Assembly: GCF_017876295.1 (NCBI RefSeq)
Contig: NZ_JAGINT010000001.1
Coordinates: 744,001-808,000 of the forward strand
Origin: Kribbella aluminosa
GTDB taxonomy: Bacteria > Actinomycetota > Actinomycetes > Propionibacteriales > Kribbellaceae
Direction: 5' to 3'
DNA: 64,000 bases
Part shown: piece by piece, positions 24,083 to 40,949 of the stretch
How the letters are laid out: every line of letters begins with the position of its first letter
Position numbering within the stretch: position 1 is the stretch's first letter
Translations under genes and position numbers: made by a program
The notes under the pieces: model-generated
The model's database searches: none
What the model saw: the letters and a program-made list of their open reading frames with translations, nothing else
What the model was told of the DNA's origin: nothing

Positions 24083-24913
24083 ATGTCGGCCCTTGTGGAC
24101 ACCCTGGTGAAGAAGCCGCTGAACTCGCTCGACAAGCTCGGCGAGCAGCTGGCGTTCTACATCAAGGCGCTGGCCTGGTCCGGCAAGTCCGTCACGCGGT
24201 ACCGCAAGGAGATCCTCCGGCTGCTCGCCGAGGTCACGCTCGGCACCGGTGCGCTCGCGGTGATCGGCGGCACCGTCGGCGTGATCACGTTCCTGGCCTT
24301 CTTCACCGGCACCGAGGTCGGCCTGCAGGGTTACTCGGCGCTGAACCAGATCGGTACGTCGGCGTTCGCCGGTTTCGTGTCGGCGTACATCAACACCCGC
24401 GAGATCGGCCCGCTGATCGCCGGGATCGCGCTCGCCGCGACCGTCGGCTGCGGGTTCACCGCGCAGCTCGGCGCGATGCGGATCAGCGAGGAGATCGACG
24501 CCCTCGAGGTGATGGCGATCCCGTCGCTGCCGTTCCTGGTCACCACCCGGATCATCGCCGGCCTGGTCGCGGTCGTCCCGCTGTACGTCGTCGGCCTGCT
24601 GTCGTCGTACTTCGCCACCAGGCTGACCGTGACCACGTTCTACGGGCAGAGCACCGGCACGTACGACCACTACTTCCACCTGTTCCTGCCACCCGGAGAC
24701 GTGCTCTGGTCGTTCGGCAAGGTGCTGGTGTTCTCGGTACTGGTGATCCTGGTGCACTGCTACCACGGGTACCACGCCACCGGCGGTCCGGCCGGTGTGG
24801 GCGTCGCCGTCGGCCGCGCGGTCCGGACGTCGATCGTCGTGATCAACGTCGTCGACCTGCTGCTCTCGATGGCGATCTGGGGTACGACGACCACGGTCAG
24901 GCTGGCGGGTTGA
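24083..24913 (+). CDS. yrbEB: Mce ABC permease YrbEB (MlaE family)
   Basis: 276 aa, second MlaE-type permease. The coupling-helix motif GAMRISEEIDALEVMAI and the region REIGPLIAGIALAATVGCGF are typical. An N-terminal amphipathic stretch (residues 1-40) precedes the membrane part. Separated by 1 bp from yrbEA and from the first mce gene, so all are one transcription unit. Confidence 0.92.
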   Translation: MSALVDTLVKKPLNSLDKLGEQLAFYIKALAWSGKSVTRYRKEILRLLAEVTLGTGALAVIGGTVGVITFLAFFTGTEVGLQGYSALNQIGTSAFAGFVSAYINTREIGPLIAGIALAATVGCGFTAQLGAMRISEEIDALEVMAIPSLPFLVTTRIIAGLVAVVPLYVVGLLSSYFATRLTVTTFYGQSTGTYDHYFHLFLPPGDVLWSFGKVLVFSVLVILVHCYHGYHATGGPAGVGVAVGRAVRTSIVVINVVDLLLSMAIWGTTTTVRLAG

Positions 24914-24914
24914 C

Positions 24915-26243
24915 GTGGCCAAACTCATCTCGCACAAGGTCCTGGGCGTCGCGTTCATCGGCGTACTGGTCTTCCTGCTCTGGCTGACGTACGCGTTCTA
25001 CGCCAAGATCTTCGTCAAGACCGTCAACGTCGAGCTGAAGACCAGCCACATCGGCCTGCAGCTGAACCGGCATGCGGATGTGAAGCTGCGCGGCATCATC
25101 GTCGGCGAGGTCACCGGCATCTCCACCAACGGCGACGAGGCGACCGTCAACCTCGCGCTCAAGCCGGACCAGGTGGACGAGATCTCCGCCGCGGTCAGCG
25201 CCCGGATCCTGCCGAAGACGCTGTTCGGCGAGAAGTACGTCGCCCTGGTGCCGCCGACAGGCGCAGGAGGCCCGCACATCAAGGCCGGCGACGTCATCAA
25301 CCGGGACAAGACCGCGGTCGGCATCGAGATCGAGAAGGTGCTGAACGACGCGTTGCCGCTGCTCCAGGCGGTCGACCCGGCCGACCTGAACGCCACGCTG
25401 AACACCCTCGCGACCGCGCTCGAGGGCCGCGGTACCGAGATCGCCGGCACGCTGACCCAACTGGACGCGTACCTGAAGAAGCTGAACCCGAGCGTCCCGA
25501 AGCTGATGGACGCGCTCGCCAAGCTCAGCCAGGTCGCGGACCTGTACGGCGACGCGACCCCGGACCTCGTCCGCGCGCTGCGCAACCTGACCATCACCGG
25601 CAACACGGTGGTCGAGAAGCAGCAGCAACTGCAGGCGTTCTTCGCCAACGTCCAGCAGCTGTCCACCACGGGTGACGCGTTCCTGAAGGCGAACGAGGAC
25701 CGGGTGATCCGGCTCGGACAGGTCAGCCGCCCGGTGCTCGACCTGCTGGAGAAGTACGCACCCGAGGTGCCGTGCTTCCTGCAGGTGATGACCGAGACCG
25801 CCCCGATCCTGAACGACACGTTCCGCGACGGCCGGCTGAACATCAACCTCGAGCTGATCACCAACCAGCCGACGCCGTACGCGCCGAACGAGAAGCCGGC
25901 CTATCTCGACCACCGTGGCCCGACCTGCGTCGGCCGGAACTACAGCGTCCCCGGCGCGAAGCCCGGCCCGTACAACCAGCAGAACCCGGCGCCGTACGTC
26001 ACCGGGGTCGACGGTGTGATCGGCGACCACAACAAGAACCAGCGCTTCCCGGTCAACCTGAAGCTGAACAGCGCGATGCCGGGTGCGGCGATGGACACCC
26101 AGGGCGTCGGTACGCCGGCCGAGCAGCAGGTGATCGACTCGGTCGTCGGCCCCGCGATGGGCGTACCCGCGAACGACGTACCGGACCTGACCACCCTGAT
26201 CGTCGGCCCCCTCCTCCGCGGCGGGCAGGTGAATCTCAGATGA
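24915..26243 (+). CDS. mceA: Mce family substrate-binding subunit A
   Basis: 442 aa from GTG 24915. One N-terminal membrane anchor (VLGVAFIGVLVFLLWLTYAFY), then the MlaD/Mce domain (GLQLNRHADVKLRGIIVGEVTGI; SARILPKTLFGEKYVALVPP) and the long helical MCE C-terminal domain. The last ~120 residues include a Cys pair region (PEVPCFLQV, GPTCVGRNY) seen in MceA subunits. Six such subunits form a hydrophobic tunnel across the envelope for lipids or sterols. The start of mceB overlaps its stop by 4 bp. Confidence 0.9.
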   Translation: MAKLISHKVLGVAFIGVLVFLLWLTYAFYAKIFVKTVNVELKTSHIGLQLNRHADVKLRGIIVGEVTGISTNGDEATVNLALKPDQVDEISAAVSARILPKTLFGEKYVALVPPTGAGGPHIKAGDVINRDKTAVGIEIEKVLNDALPLLQAVDPADLNATLNTLATALEGRGTEIAGTLTQLDAYLKKLNPSVPKLMDALAKLSQVADLYGDATPDLVRALRNLTITGNTVVEKQQQLQAFFANVQQLSTTGDAFLKANEDRVIRLGQVSRPVLDLLEKYAPEVPCFLQVMTETAPILNDTFRDGRLNINLELITNQPTPYAPNEKPAYLDHRGPTCVGRNYSVPGAKPGPYNQQNPAPYVTGVDGVIGDHNKNQRFPVNLKLNSAMPGAAMDTQGVGTPAEQQVIDSVVGPAMGVPANDVPDLTTLIVGPLLRGGQVNLR

Positions 26244-27286
26244 GCTTCTTCGACAAGAAGACCACGCTCGACACCGTCCGGCTCGGGATCTTCGTGGTGG
26301 TGACCACGATCGCGACCGCGCTGCTCGCGGTGACGATCGGGAACATCAGCTTCAACTCGACCACGAAGTACCGCGCGGTGTTCACCGACGCGGTCGGGCT
26401 GAACCAGGGCGACGACATCCGGATCGCCGGCGTCAAGGTCGGGCAGGTCGACAAGATCCAGCTCTACCAGACAGCTGCCGGTCAGAGCGGACTCGCGATG
26501 ATCACGTTCAGCGTCGACTCCAACCAGGTCCTGGACGCCTCGACGCACGCGACACTGCGCTACCGGAACCTGGTCGGCAACCGGTACATCGCGCTCACCG
26601 ACGGCGTCGGCGGCGGCCCGCGGCTGAAGAAGAACGGCATCATCCCGAAGGAGCGGACGACGCCGGCGCTCGACCTGTCGGTGCTGTTCAACGGGTTCAA
26701 GCCGCTGTTCACCGCGCTCACCCCGGCGGATGTCAACCAGTTCGCGTTCGAGGTGATCAAGGTGCTGCAGGGCGAGGGCGGCACGATCGAGTCGCTGCTG
26801 GCCAAGACCGCGTCGCTGACCACCACGCTGGCGAACGCCGACCAGGTGATCGGCGACCTGATCACGAACCTCACCTCGACGTTGCAGATCGTCTCCCAGC
26901 GGCAGCAGAACTTCTCCCAGCTGCTGATCAACCTGCAGCAGTTCATCACCGGCCTGAGCCAGGACATCAACCCGATCCTCAGCTCGCTGACCTCGATCAA
27001 CTCGCTGAACACCAAGACCGCCGGGCTGCTGCAGCAGACCCGGGTGCCGATCAAGGCCGACCTGGACAAGCTCCGCACGGTCGCCAGCACTCTCGACGAC
27101 ACCCAGTCGATCTGGGTGAAGACCCTGCAGTTCATGCCGCAGAAGCTGAACTCGATGACCCGGACCGCGTCGTACGGCTCCTGGTTCAACTTCTACCTGT
27201 GCAACTTCGACGGCAACGTCACACTGCCCACCGGCACCCGCATCCCGGTCGCGTACGACCTGAACTCGGCGAGGTGCAAGAAGTGA
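26240..27286 (+). CDS. mceB: Mce family subunit B
   Basis: 348 aa; ATGA overlap with mceA. N-terminal anchor (LGIFVVVTTIATALLAVTI), MlaD domain with FTDAVGLNQGDDIRIAGVKVGQVD and ATLRYRNLVGNRYIAL, long coiled-coil-like helical middle, and C-terminal FYLCNFDGNV..SARCKK. The order after the A subunit identifies it as the B subunit. Confidence 0.9.
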   Translation: MSFFDKKTTLDTVRLGIFVVVTTIATALLAVTIGNISFNSTTKYRAVFTDAVGLNQGDDIRIAGVKVGQVDKIQLYQTAAGQSGLAMITFSVDSNQVLDASTHATLRYRNLVGNRYIALTDGVGGGPRLKKNGIIPKERTTPALDLSVLFNGFKPLFTALTPADVNQFAFEVIKVLQGEGGTIESLLAKTASLTTTLANADQVIGDLITNLTSTLQIVSQRQQNFSQLLINLQQFITGLSQDINPILSSLTSINSLNTKTAGLLQQTRVPIKADLDKLRTVASTLDDTQSIWVKTLQFMPQKLNSMTRTASYGSWFNFYLCNFDGNVTLPTGTRIPVAYDLNSARCKK

Positions 27287-28296
27287 AGCCCTTCCGCGAG
27301 CAGAACCAGGTGACGATCGGTGTCGTCGGGCTGACGGTGATCGCGCTGATCATGCTGGCCGCGTTCAAGGCGCAGGACCTGCCGCTGATCGGCGGCGGAA
27401 CGAAGTACTCCGCGCAGTTCTCCGAGGCCGGCGGGCTGAAGGCGAACGACGAGATCCGGGTGGCCGGCGTCCGCGTCGGCAAGGTCCGCGGCGTCGTCCT
27501 CGAGGGCACCCACGTCCGGGTCGACTTCGTCGTCGACAAAGGCGTCAAGCTCGGCGACCAGACCAGCGCCGAGATGAAGATCAAGACGCTGCTCGGTCAG
27601 AAGTACCTGAAGCTCGACCCGGCCGGTTCGGGACAGCTGAAGCCCGGCTCGGAGATCCCGCTGGATCGCACGACCTCGGCGTACGACGTGGTGACCGCGT
27701 TCACCGACCTGGCCAACACCACCGACCGGATCAACACCGCGCAGCTGGCGAAGGCCCTGGACACGTTGTCGGCGACGTTCCAGAACACACCCGAAGAGGT
27801 GCAGGCCTCGCTGACCGGCCTCTCCAGGCTCTCGGAGAACGTGGCCAAGCGCGACGCGCAGCTGAAGCTCCTGCTGCAGCACTCGAACGTGGTCACCAAG
27901 GTGCTTGCCGACCGCAACCAGCAGCTGATCAAGCTGATGAAGGACGGCAACAAGGTCTTCCAGGCGGTGCAGGCCCGGCGCGCGCTGATCCACCAGCTGC
28001 TGGTGTCGACTCAGCAGCTGTCGGCCCAGATCACCGCGCTGGTCCGGGAGAACCGCAAGGACCTCGCGCCGACCCTGCAGAAGGTGAACGCGGTGCTCGC
28101 GGTCCTGCTGCAGAACCAGAACTCGCTGGACGCCAGCCTCAAGGGTCTCGCGCCGTTCGTCCGCGTCTTCACGAACACGCTCGGCACCGGGCCGTGGTTC
28201 GACACGTACCTGCAGAACCTCGCGCCGGTACCGGAGATCCCGTTGCCCAAGGTGCTGCCCACCGGGCTGCCCCCGATCCTGGGAGGTGGCGGCTGA
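27283..28296 (+). CDS. mceC: Mce family subunit C
   Basis: 337 aa from GTG 27283, which overlaps the mceB stop by 4 bp. N-terminal anchor (VTIGVVGLTVIALIMLAAF), MlaD domain (FSEAGGLKANDEIRVAGVRVGKV; KIKTLLGQKYLKLDPAG), helical region rich in Leu/Gln, then GTGPWFDTYLQNL, typical of C/D subunits. Ends in a short Pro/Gly-rich tail. Confidence 0.9.
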   Translation: MKPFREQNQVTIGVVGLTVIALIMLAAFKAQDLPLIGGGTKYSAQFSEAGGLKANDEIRVAGVRVGKVRGVVLEGTHVRVDFVVDKGVKLGDQTSAEMKIKTLLGQKYLKLDPAGSGQLKPGSEIPLDRTTSAYDVVTAFTDLANTTDRINTAQLAKALDTLSATFQNTPEEVQASLTGLSRLSENVAKRDAQLKLLLQHSNVVTKVLADRNQQLIKLMKDGNKVFQAVQARRALIHQLLVSTQQLSAQITALVRENRKDLAPTLQKVNAVLAVLLQNQNSLDASLKGLAPFVRVFTNTLGTGPWFDTYLQNLAPVPEIPLPKVLPTGLPPILGGGG

Positions 28297-29492
28297 TGAA
28301 GGTGAACGCACTGTCCCGGCTGATCGCGGTGGCGGTGGTCCTGGTGATCATCGTGGTCAGCGCCGTGACCCTCTGGCCGAAGCCGAAGCGGGTCACCGCG
28401 ACGGCGTACTTCCCGCGGGCGGTCTCGATCTACCCGGGGTCGGACGTCCGGATCCTCGGCATCAAGGTCGGTCAGGTGGAGAGCATCACGCCGGCCGGGC
28501 GCTCGGTCCGGGTGAAGTTCTGGTGGGACGCGAAGAACAAGGTGCCTGCGTCCGCGAAGGCCGTGATCGCGTCGCCGTCGATCGTCGCGGACCGGTACCT
28601 GCAGCTCACCCCGGCGTACTCCAAGGGCGTCGCGATGGCCGACGGCGCCGAGATCCCGCTGGACCGGACCGCCGTACCGCTGGAGCTCGACCAGATCTAC
28701 CAGAGCCTCAACGACCTGTCGGTGGCGCTCGGCCCGAAGGGCGCGAACGACCAGGGGGCGCTGGCCCGCCTGCTGGACGTCTCGGCGAAGAACCTGAACG
28801 GCCAGGGCGCGAAGATCAACCAGACCATCACCGACGTGTCGAAGCTGACCAGCACGCTGTCGGGGAACTCGTCGGCGCTGTTCAACACGATCCGGCAGCT
28901 GCAGACGTTCGTGTCGGCGCTGGCGGCGAACGACCAGCTGGTGAAGCAGTTCAACACGAACTTCGCCCAGACCACGACCACGCTGGCCGGTGAACGCAAG
29001 GACCTGGGTACGGCGCTGGCGCTGCTGGCGACCGCGCTCGGCGAGGTCGCGTCGTTCGTGAAGGACAACCGGGGCCTGGTGAAGACGACGGTCTCCGGCG
29101 CGACCCAGCTGTCGCAGATCCTGGTCAAGGAGAAGGCCGCGATCGCCGAGGTACTGGACACCGCGCCGCTCGGCCTCGGCAACCTGGCCCGGATCTACAA
29201 CCCGCAGTTCGGCACGCTGGACCAGCGCATCAACGCCGCCCAGCTCGACGACCCCGCGACGTTCATCTGCTCGCTGCTGGTCCAGGCGGGCCAGGGGCTC
29301 TCGACCTGCTCGGCGCTGAAGCCGGTCCTGGACGCGCTCTCCAAGCTCCCGCTGCTGACGTCGCTGACCGGAGGAGCTCCGGCCAGCGGCGGACCGGCCG
29401 GTACGCCGTGGGCGCCCGCGCCGCAGGCACAGCGGGCCCCGTTGAACCGCCCCGACCCGGTGGACCCGACGCTCGGGGGGCTGGTCAAGTGA
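28296..29492 (+). CDS. mceD: Mce family subunit D
   Basis: 398 aa; overlaps the mceC stop by 1 bp. N-terminal anchor (LIAVAVVLVIIVVSAVTLW), MlaD domain (YPGSDVRILGIKVGQVESI; ASPSIVADRYLQLTPA), extended helical tunnel region, and a C-terminal Pro/Ala-rich tail of about 50 residues. The DR.V.LPL-like strand pattern of D subunits is present (IPLDRTAVPLELDQIY). Confidence 0.9.
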   Translation: MKVNALSRLIAVAVVLVIIVVSAVTLWPKPKRVTATAYFPRAVSIYPGSDVRILGIKVGQVESITPAGRSVRVKFWWDAKNKVPASAKAVIASPSIVADRYLQLTPAYSKGVAMADGAEIPLDRTAVPLELDQIYQSLNDLSVALGPKGANDQGALARLLDVSAKNLNGQGAKINQTITDVSKLTSTLSGNSSALFNTIRQLQTFVSALAANDQLVKQFNTNFAQTTTTLAGERKDLGTALALLATALGEVASFVKDNRGLVKTTVSGATQLSQILVKEKAAIAEVLDTAPLGLGNLARIYNPQFGTLDQRINAAQLDDPATFICSLLVQAGQGLSTCSALKPVLDALSKLPLLTSLTGGAPASGGPAGTPWAPAPQAQRAPLNRPDPVDPTLGGLVK

Positions 29493-30733
29493 GGCCCAGA
29501 ATCCTGCGGGGTACGTCGTTCGTCGCCGGGATCGCCGCGCTCGCGATGCTGCTCACCGGATGCGACTTCTCCGTCTACTCGCTGCCGCTCCCGGGCGGCG
29601 CGAAGATCAAGGGGCCGTCGTACTCCGTCACCGTGGAGTTCGCGGACGTCCTGGACCTGGTACCGAAGTCGACGGTGAAGGTCGACGACGTCACGGTCGG
29701 CACGGTCGAGAAGGTCTGGCTGGACGGGTACATCGCCAAGGTGCGGATCCGGCTGCCGAAGAGCCTCGACCTGCCGGACAACACGCACGCCACGATCCGC
29801 CAGACCAGCCTGCTCGGTGAGAAGTTCGTGTCGTTGTCCCGGCCGACCGGGTCCGAGCAGCCGCACGGGAAACTCGAGAACGGCGAGCTGATCCCGCTGT
29901 CCCGGACGACCAGCAACGTCGAGGTCGAGGAAGTCCTGTCGGCGCTGTCGCTGCTGCTGAACGGCGGTGGCGTGGCCCAGCTGCAGATCATCACCCAGGA
30001 GCTGAACAAGGCCCTGACCGGGAACGAGCCGGCCATCCGCAGCGTGCTGACGCAGCTGAACATCTTCGTCGGGACCCTGGACCAGAACAAGAACCGGATC
30101 ATCACCGCGATCAAGTCGGTGGACGCGCTGGCCAAGAAGCTGAACGCGCAGAAGGCGACGCTGGCGACCGCGATCGACTCCCTGCCGAACTCGATCAAGG
30201 TGCTGGACCAGCAGCGGGCCGCACTGGTCAAGACGCTGCAGGCGCTGGCCACGCTGGGGAACACGGCGACCCGGGTGATCACCTCCGCGCAGCAGGACCT
30301 GGTGGCGAACCTCAAGTCGCTGTTCCCGATCCTGACCAAGCTGGCCGAGGCGGGCGCGAACCTGCCGAAGTCGCTGGAGCTGCTGTTCACCTACCCGTTC
30401 CCCGACCAGGCCGCCAACGCCGCGAAGGGCGACTACACCAACCTCGGGATCACGCTGGACGTGGACACCCAGAAGGCGCTCAAGAGCCTGATCGGGATCA
30501 GCCTCCCGACCGTCGGCCCGACCGGCCTTCCGACCCTCGGGATCAGCCTCCCGGTCCACCTGCCGACCAGCGCGGGCGCCGGCACCACCTCCGGGCCGGC
30601 GCTGCCGGTGCCGACCGGTACGGCGACGACCTGCATCACGCTGCTCGGGCAGCCGATCTGCACACCAAAGCTCAACCGGTCCGGGTTCGATCCCGACCTG
30701 GCCCGGGCCCTGATGCCGGGAGCGGTCTCATGA
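29489..30733 (+). CDS. mceE: Mce family subunit E (lipoprotein)
   Basis: 414 aa from GTG 29489, overlapping mceD by 4 bp. It is the only subunit with a lipobox: hydrophobic leader then LLTGC, Cys25 being the lipidation site, as expected for MceE/LprK-type proteins. MlaD domain FADVLDLVPKSTVKVDDVTVG and IRQTSLLGEKFVSL. The C-terminal ~80 residues are Pro/Thr/Gly-rich with a Cys pair (TTCITLLGQPICTPK). Confidence 0.91.
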   Translation: MRPRILRGTSFVAGIAALAMLLTGCDFSVYSLPLPGGAKIKGPSYSVTVEFADVLDLVPKSTVKVDDVTVGTVEKVWLDGYIAKVRIRLPKSLDLPDNTHATIRQTSLLGEKFVSLSRPTGSEQPHGKLENGELIPLSRTTSNVEVEEVLSALSLLLNGGGVAQLQIITQELNKALTGNEPAIRSVLTQLNIFVGTLDQNKNRIITAIKSVDALAKKLNAQKATLATAIDSLPNSIKVLDQQRAALVKTLQALATLGNTATRVITSAQQDLVANLKSLFPILTKLAEAGANLPKSLELLFTYPFPDQAANAAKGDYTNLGITLDVDTQKALKSLIGISLPTVGPTGLPTLGISLPVHLPTSAGAGTTSGPALPVPTGTATTCITLLGQPICTPKLNRSGFDPDLARALMPGAVS

Positions 30734-32019
30734 TCACCAGAGCGGTCCGGATCCAGCTGATGGTGTTCCTGCTGATCACCGTCGTCGGCGTCGCGTTCGT
30801 CGGCGCCCGGTACGCCCAGGTCGACCAGCTGGTGGTGACCAGGAACTACACGGTCAGCGCCAGCTTCGCGGAGTCCGGAGGGATCTTCTCCGGCGCCGAG
30901 GTGACGTACCGCGGCCAGCCGGTCGGCCGGGTCGGTGAGCTCAAGCTGCTGCCCGACGGCGTCGACGTGAACCTGGAGATCGACAAGAAGTTCAAGATCC
31001 CGAACGACCTGCTCGCGGTGGTCGCGGACCGGTCCGCGATCGGTGAGCAGTACGTCGACCTGCAGCCGCGCCGCGAGGGTGCGCCGTACCTGCAGGACAA
31101 CTCGAAGATCGCCCGCCAGGACACCGCGATCCCGATCGACACCACCGAGCTGCTGCTGAACCTCGACCAGCTGGTGAACTCGGTCGACAAGCGGAGCCTG
31201 AAGACCACGGTGCACGAGCTCGGCGCCGCGCTGAAGGGCAAGGGCACCGACCTGCAGAAGATCATCGACAGCTCCGGCAAGCTGATCAACGACGCGGACG
31301 CGAACGTGCTGCAGACCATCAAGCTGATCAACGACGGCGACACCGTGCTGGCCACCCAGGTCGCGAGCGGCGACGCGATCAAGACCTGGGCGAAGAACCT
31401 CGCGCTGCTGTCCGACACCCTGGTCAGCTCCGACACGAACCTGCGGACCGTGATCGACCAGGGCTCGCTGGCGTCCACCCAGCTCACCGGGCTGATCCGG
31501 GACAACAGCGCGGACGTCGCGGTGCTGCTCGGTAACCTGCTGACGGTGAGCCAACTGACCGCGGTCCGGCTGGATGCCGTCGAACAGCTGATGGTGGTCT
31601 ACCCGGCGGTCGCGATGGGCGGGTACGTCGTACCGGCCAAGGACCCGGGGACCGGGCACTACGACGCTCACTTCGGGCTGGTCGTCGGGCTCAGCCCGCA
31701 CGCCTGCACGGCCGGGTACGGCGGCACCGACAGGCGGGTCCCGCAGCTCGTCACGAACACACCGGCGAACGCCGAGGCCGGATGTACGGCGAACCCGTCG
31801 ACCGGCGTCAACGTCCGCGGCTCGCAGAACAAGCCGGCTCCGTCGTCGCGGTACCTGAACCGAACCGGGTACGGCGTCAGCTACGACCCGGCGACCGGCC
31901 AGGCGGGCGGTACCGGCGGAATGCCGGACATCGTGCTCGGCTCGACCGGCGGACAGCAGGAGCTGCTCGGCAGCGACTCCTGGAAGGCTCTAATCCTCGG
32001 ACCGGTGACCGGCAAGTGA
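30730..32019 (+). CDS. mceF: Mce family subunit F
   Basis: 429 aa; ATGA overlap with mceE. N-terminal anchor (LMVFLLITVVGVAFVGARY), MlaD domain (FAESGGIFSGAEVTYRGQPVG; VADRSAIGEQYVDLQP), helical body, and a C-terminal region with HACTAGYGG and EAGCTANP that could form a disulphide. Completes the A-F hexamer set. The next gene overlaps by 4 bp. Confidence 0.9.
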   Translation: MITRAVRIQLMVFLLITVVGVAFVGARYAQVDQLVVTRNYTVSASFAESGGIFSGAEVTYRGQPVGRVGELKLLPDGVDVNLEIDKKFKIPNDLLAVVADRSAIGEQYVDLQPRREGAPYLQDNSKIARQDTAIPIDTTELLLNLDQLVNSVDKRSLKTTVHELGAALKGKGTDLQKIIDSSGKLINDADANVLQTIKLINDGDTVLATQVASGDAIKTWAKNLALLSDTLVSSDTNLRTVIDQGSLASTQLTGLIRDNSADVAVLLGNLLTVSQLTAVRLDAVEQLMVVYPAVAMGGYVVPAKDPGTGHYDAHFGLVVGLSPHACTAGYGGTDRRVPQLVTNTPANAEAGCTANPSTGVNVRGSQNKPAPSSRYLNRTGYGVSYDPATGQAGGTGGMPDIVLGSTGGQQELLGSDSWKALILGPVTGK

Positions 32020-32507
32020 TCGCACGGAACGGCCGGCTCTTGCTGGCGTGGGGGCTCAGCGTGTTGCTCGTGGTGGCACTCGTGGGGCTGACGCTGTCGG
32101 TGGTGGCGCTGGGCAAACAGCGGGCCGCCGACTCGGAGCGGGCCGGCGCGACGAAGGCGGCGCGGCAGTTGGCGCTGGACTTCACGACGTACGACTACCA
32201 GACCTGGGACGCGGACTCGAAGCGGGTCGTCGACGAGTCCACCGGGCAGTTCAAGCAGGAGTTCCAGGCCGGGATCGACGCGGTGAAGACCGACGTGGTG
32301 TCGAACAAGGCGACCTCGAAGGGGGACGTGAAGGAGGCCGGCGTGGTGTCGAACGACAAGGACTCCGCCCAGGTGCTGGTGATCGTGAACGCGGTGGTGA
32401 CGAACACCGCCTCGACCACCGGGACCGAGCGCCGGTACCGGATCAAGCTGGACATGGTCCGCGAGAAGGACCGCTGGCTGACCGCCGACCTGCAGGTGGT
32501 GGGCTGA
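32016..32507 (+). CDS. Mce-associated membrane protein (first)
   Basis: 163 aa from GTG 32016. Short basic N-terminus, one membrane helix (LLLAWGLSVLLVVALVGLTLSVVAL), then a soluble NTF2-like fold typical of Mas proteins (ARQLALDFTTYDYQTWDADSK; ERRYRIKLDMVREKDRWL). Such proteins accompany mce operons and are thought to stabilise the importer. Overlaps its neighbours by 4 bp and 1 bp. Confidence 0.82.
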   Translation: MIARNGRLLLAWGLSVLLVVALVGLTLSVVALGKQRAADSERAGATKAARQLALDFTTYDYQTWDADSKRVVDESTGQFKQEFQAGIDAVKTDVVSNKATSKGDVKEAGVVSNDKDSAQVLVIVNAVVTNTASTTGTERRYRIKLDMVREKDRWLTADLQVVG

Positions 32508-33184
32508 TGCCGGCACCGCGCAACCGTCCCCGGATCGCCGGCCAGCGGCGGCCGGCCAAACCGCCCGAGCCGGACCTCGTGGAGACCGAAGCCGAGGAAG
32601 AAGGGCGTCTCCAGGATGTGACCCCGGCCACAGTGAAGCCGGAAACGGCCGTACTAGCCGGGCCGGCCATCCCGAAATCAGCTACGGAGAGTGACCGTTC
32701 GCGCGGTCTCGGGAACCTGCTGACGGCCGCCCTCGGCGTGGTCGTCGTCCTCACCCTGGCCGTCGCCGCCGTCCTCGGCATCAAGGCCTGGCACGGCAAG
32801 CAGGCCGAGGATGCCCGGGACCAGGCCGCCGCGGCCGGCCGGAAGGCCGCCGAGACCGCCCTCAGCTACGACTACCAGCACCTGGACGCGAGCTTCGCCG
32901 CCGCGCGGGCGACGATGACGCCGGACTTCGCCGCGAAGTTCGACGAGACCGCGAAGGTGGCCGGTGAGCTCGCCACCAAGACCAAGGCCACTGTGAAGGC
33001 CGACGTCCGTGAGGTGGCGGTCCGCGACGGCGACGCCGACCGGGTCACGCTGATCATCTTCGTGAACCAGACCACCACCAGCACGATCACGAAGGGTAGT
33101 CCCCGGGTGGACCTGAACCGGACCCGGTTCACGATGGTCCGAAATGGTGACCGATGGCTGGTCCAGGAGATCGCCGGACTGTAA
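32507..33184 (+). CDS. Mce-associated membrane protein (second)
   Basis: 225 aa. About 70 residues of disordered Pro/Glu-rich cytoplasmic N-terminus, one membrane helix (LTAALGVVVVLTLAVAAVLGI), then a Mas/NTF2-like domain (ALSYDYQHLDASFAAAR; VDLNRTRFTMVRNGDRWLVQ). Related to the preceding protein in layout. Last gene of the mce operon; the rpoB promoters lie about 80-120 bp downstream. Confidence 0.82.
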   Translation: MPAPRNRPRIAGQRRPAKPPEPDLVETEAEEEGRLQDVTPATVKPETAVLAGPAIPKSATESDRSRGLGNLLTAALGVVVVLTLAVAAVLGIKAWHGKQAEDARDQAAAAGRKAAETALSYDYQHLDASFAAARATMTPDFAAKFDETAKVAGELATKTKATVKADVREVAVRDGDADRVTLIIFVNQTTTSTITKGSPRVDLNRTRFTMVRNGDRWLVQEIAGL

Positions 33185-33260
33185 TCTCTACCTAACTCCG
33201 CACCGAGGGGCGCCGGAGGTCTCGTGGGTGATCTGCTCACTGGAGATCCCGGGTCGGTCC

Positions 33261-33290
33261 TTGACGGAGAGGGTGGTCCGACGGCAAACT
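33261..33290 (+). promoter_or_regulatory. rpoB promoter (upstream)
   Basis: TTGACG, 18-bp spacer, CAAACT, followed by a second candidate at 33302. Inferred from the hexamers. Confidence 0.45.
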
Positions 33291-33301
33291 ATTGGACCCC
33301 A

Positions 33302-33331
33302 TTGGACAGGCTTGCCTGGATCATGTAGCCT
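33302..33331 (+). promoter_or_regulatory. rpoB promoter (downstream)
   Basis: TTGGAC, 18-bp spacer, TAGCCT (33326-33331). It gives an RNA leader of about 110 nt before the rpoB start codon. Confidence 0.5.
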
Positions 33332-33446
33332 ATTGCTTTGCGCTGCCTTTTCTCTCGCCCTCGCTCGGGTCTCCGACTTGACTGGGGCGGCTTGGCGTGC
33401 GCTCCCAGCACCGATGTGATTTTGCGAGCCCGTGGAAGGACGCCCC

Positions 33447-36929
<3,483 letters not shown>

Positions 36930-36964
36930 GCGGGTTGCCGCTTGACATCAACAACCAACTCACT

Positions 36965-36987
36965 CAGACCACCCCTTCGGGGGTCTG
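36965..36987 (+). other. Hairpin between rpoB and rpoC
   Basis: CAGACCACCCC-TTC-GGGGGTCTG stem-loop (one bulged A) in the 104-bp rpoB-rpoC gap, with no U-tract. A TTGACA hexamer lies just before it (about 36940) but has no matching -10. Possibly an RNA-processing or pausing site. Confidence 0.4.
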
Positions 36988-37033
36988 GGGGTCGCCCCCC
37001 AGAACAACACTTAGCAACGGGAGATAACACATC

Positions 37034-40895
<3,862 letters not shown>

Positions 40896-40910
40896 GTTCA
40901 GTCACCCCGC

Positions 40911-40949
40911 CGAGGGCGGCACTTCCCATCCCGGGAGGTGCCGCCCTCG
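40911..40949 (+). terminator. Terminator after rpoC
   Basis: A 17-bp stem (CGAGGGCGGCACTTCCC with GGGAGGTGCCGCCCTCG, one T-G pair) with a 5-nt loop, 16 bp after the rpoC stop. Strong intrinsic-terminator stem, weak U-tract. Confidence 0.85.

Noticed and set aside
36939..36965. Separate rpoC promoter at TTGACA
   Set aside because: A perfect -35 hexamer is present but nothing resembling a -10 occurs 16-19 bp downstream.
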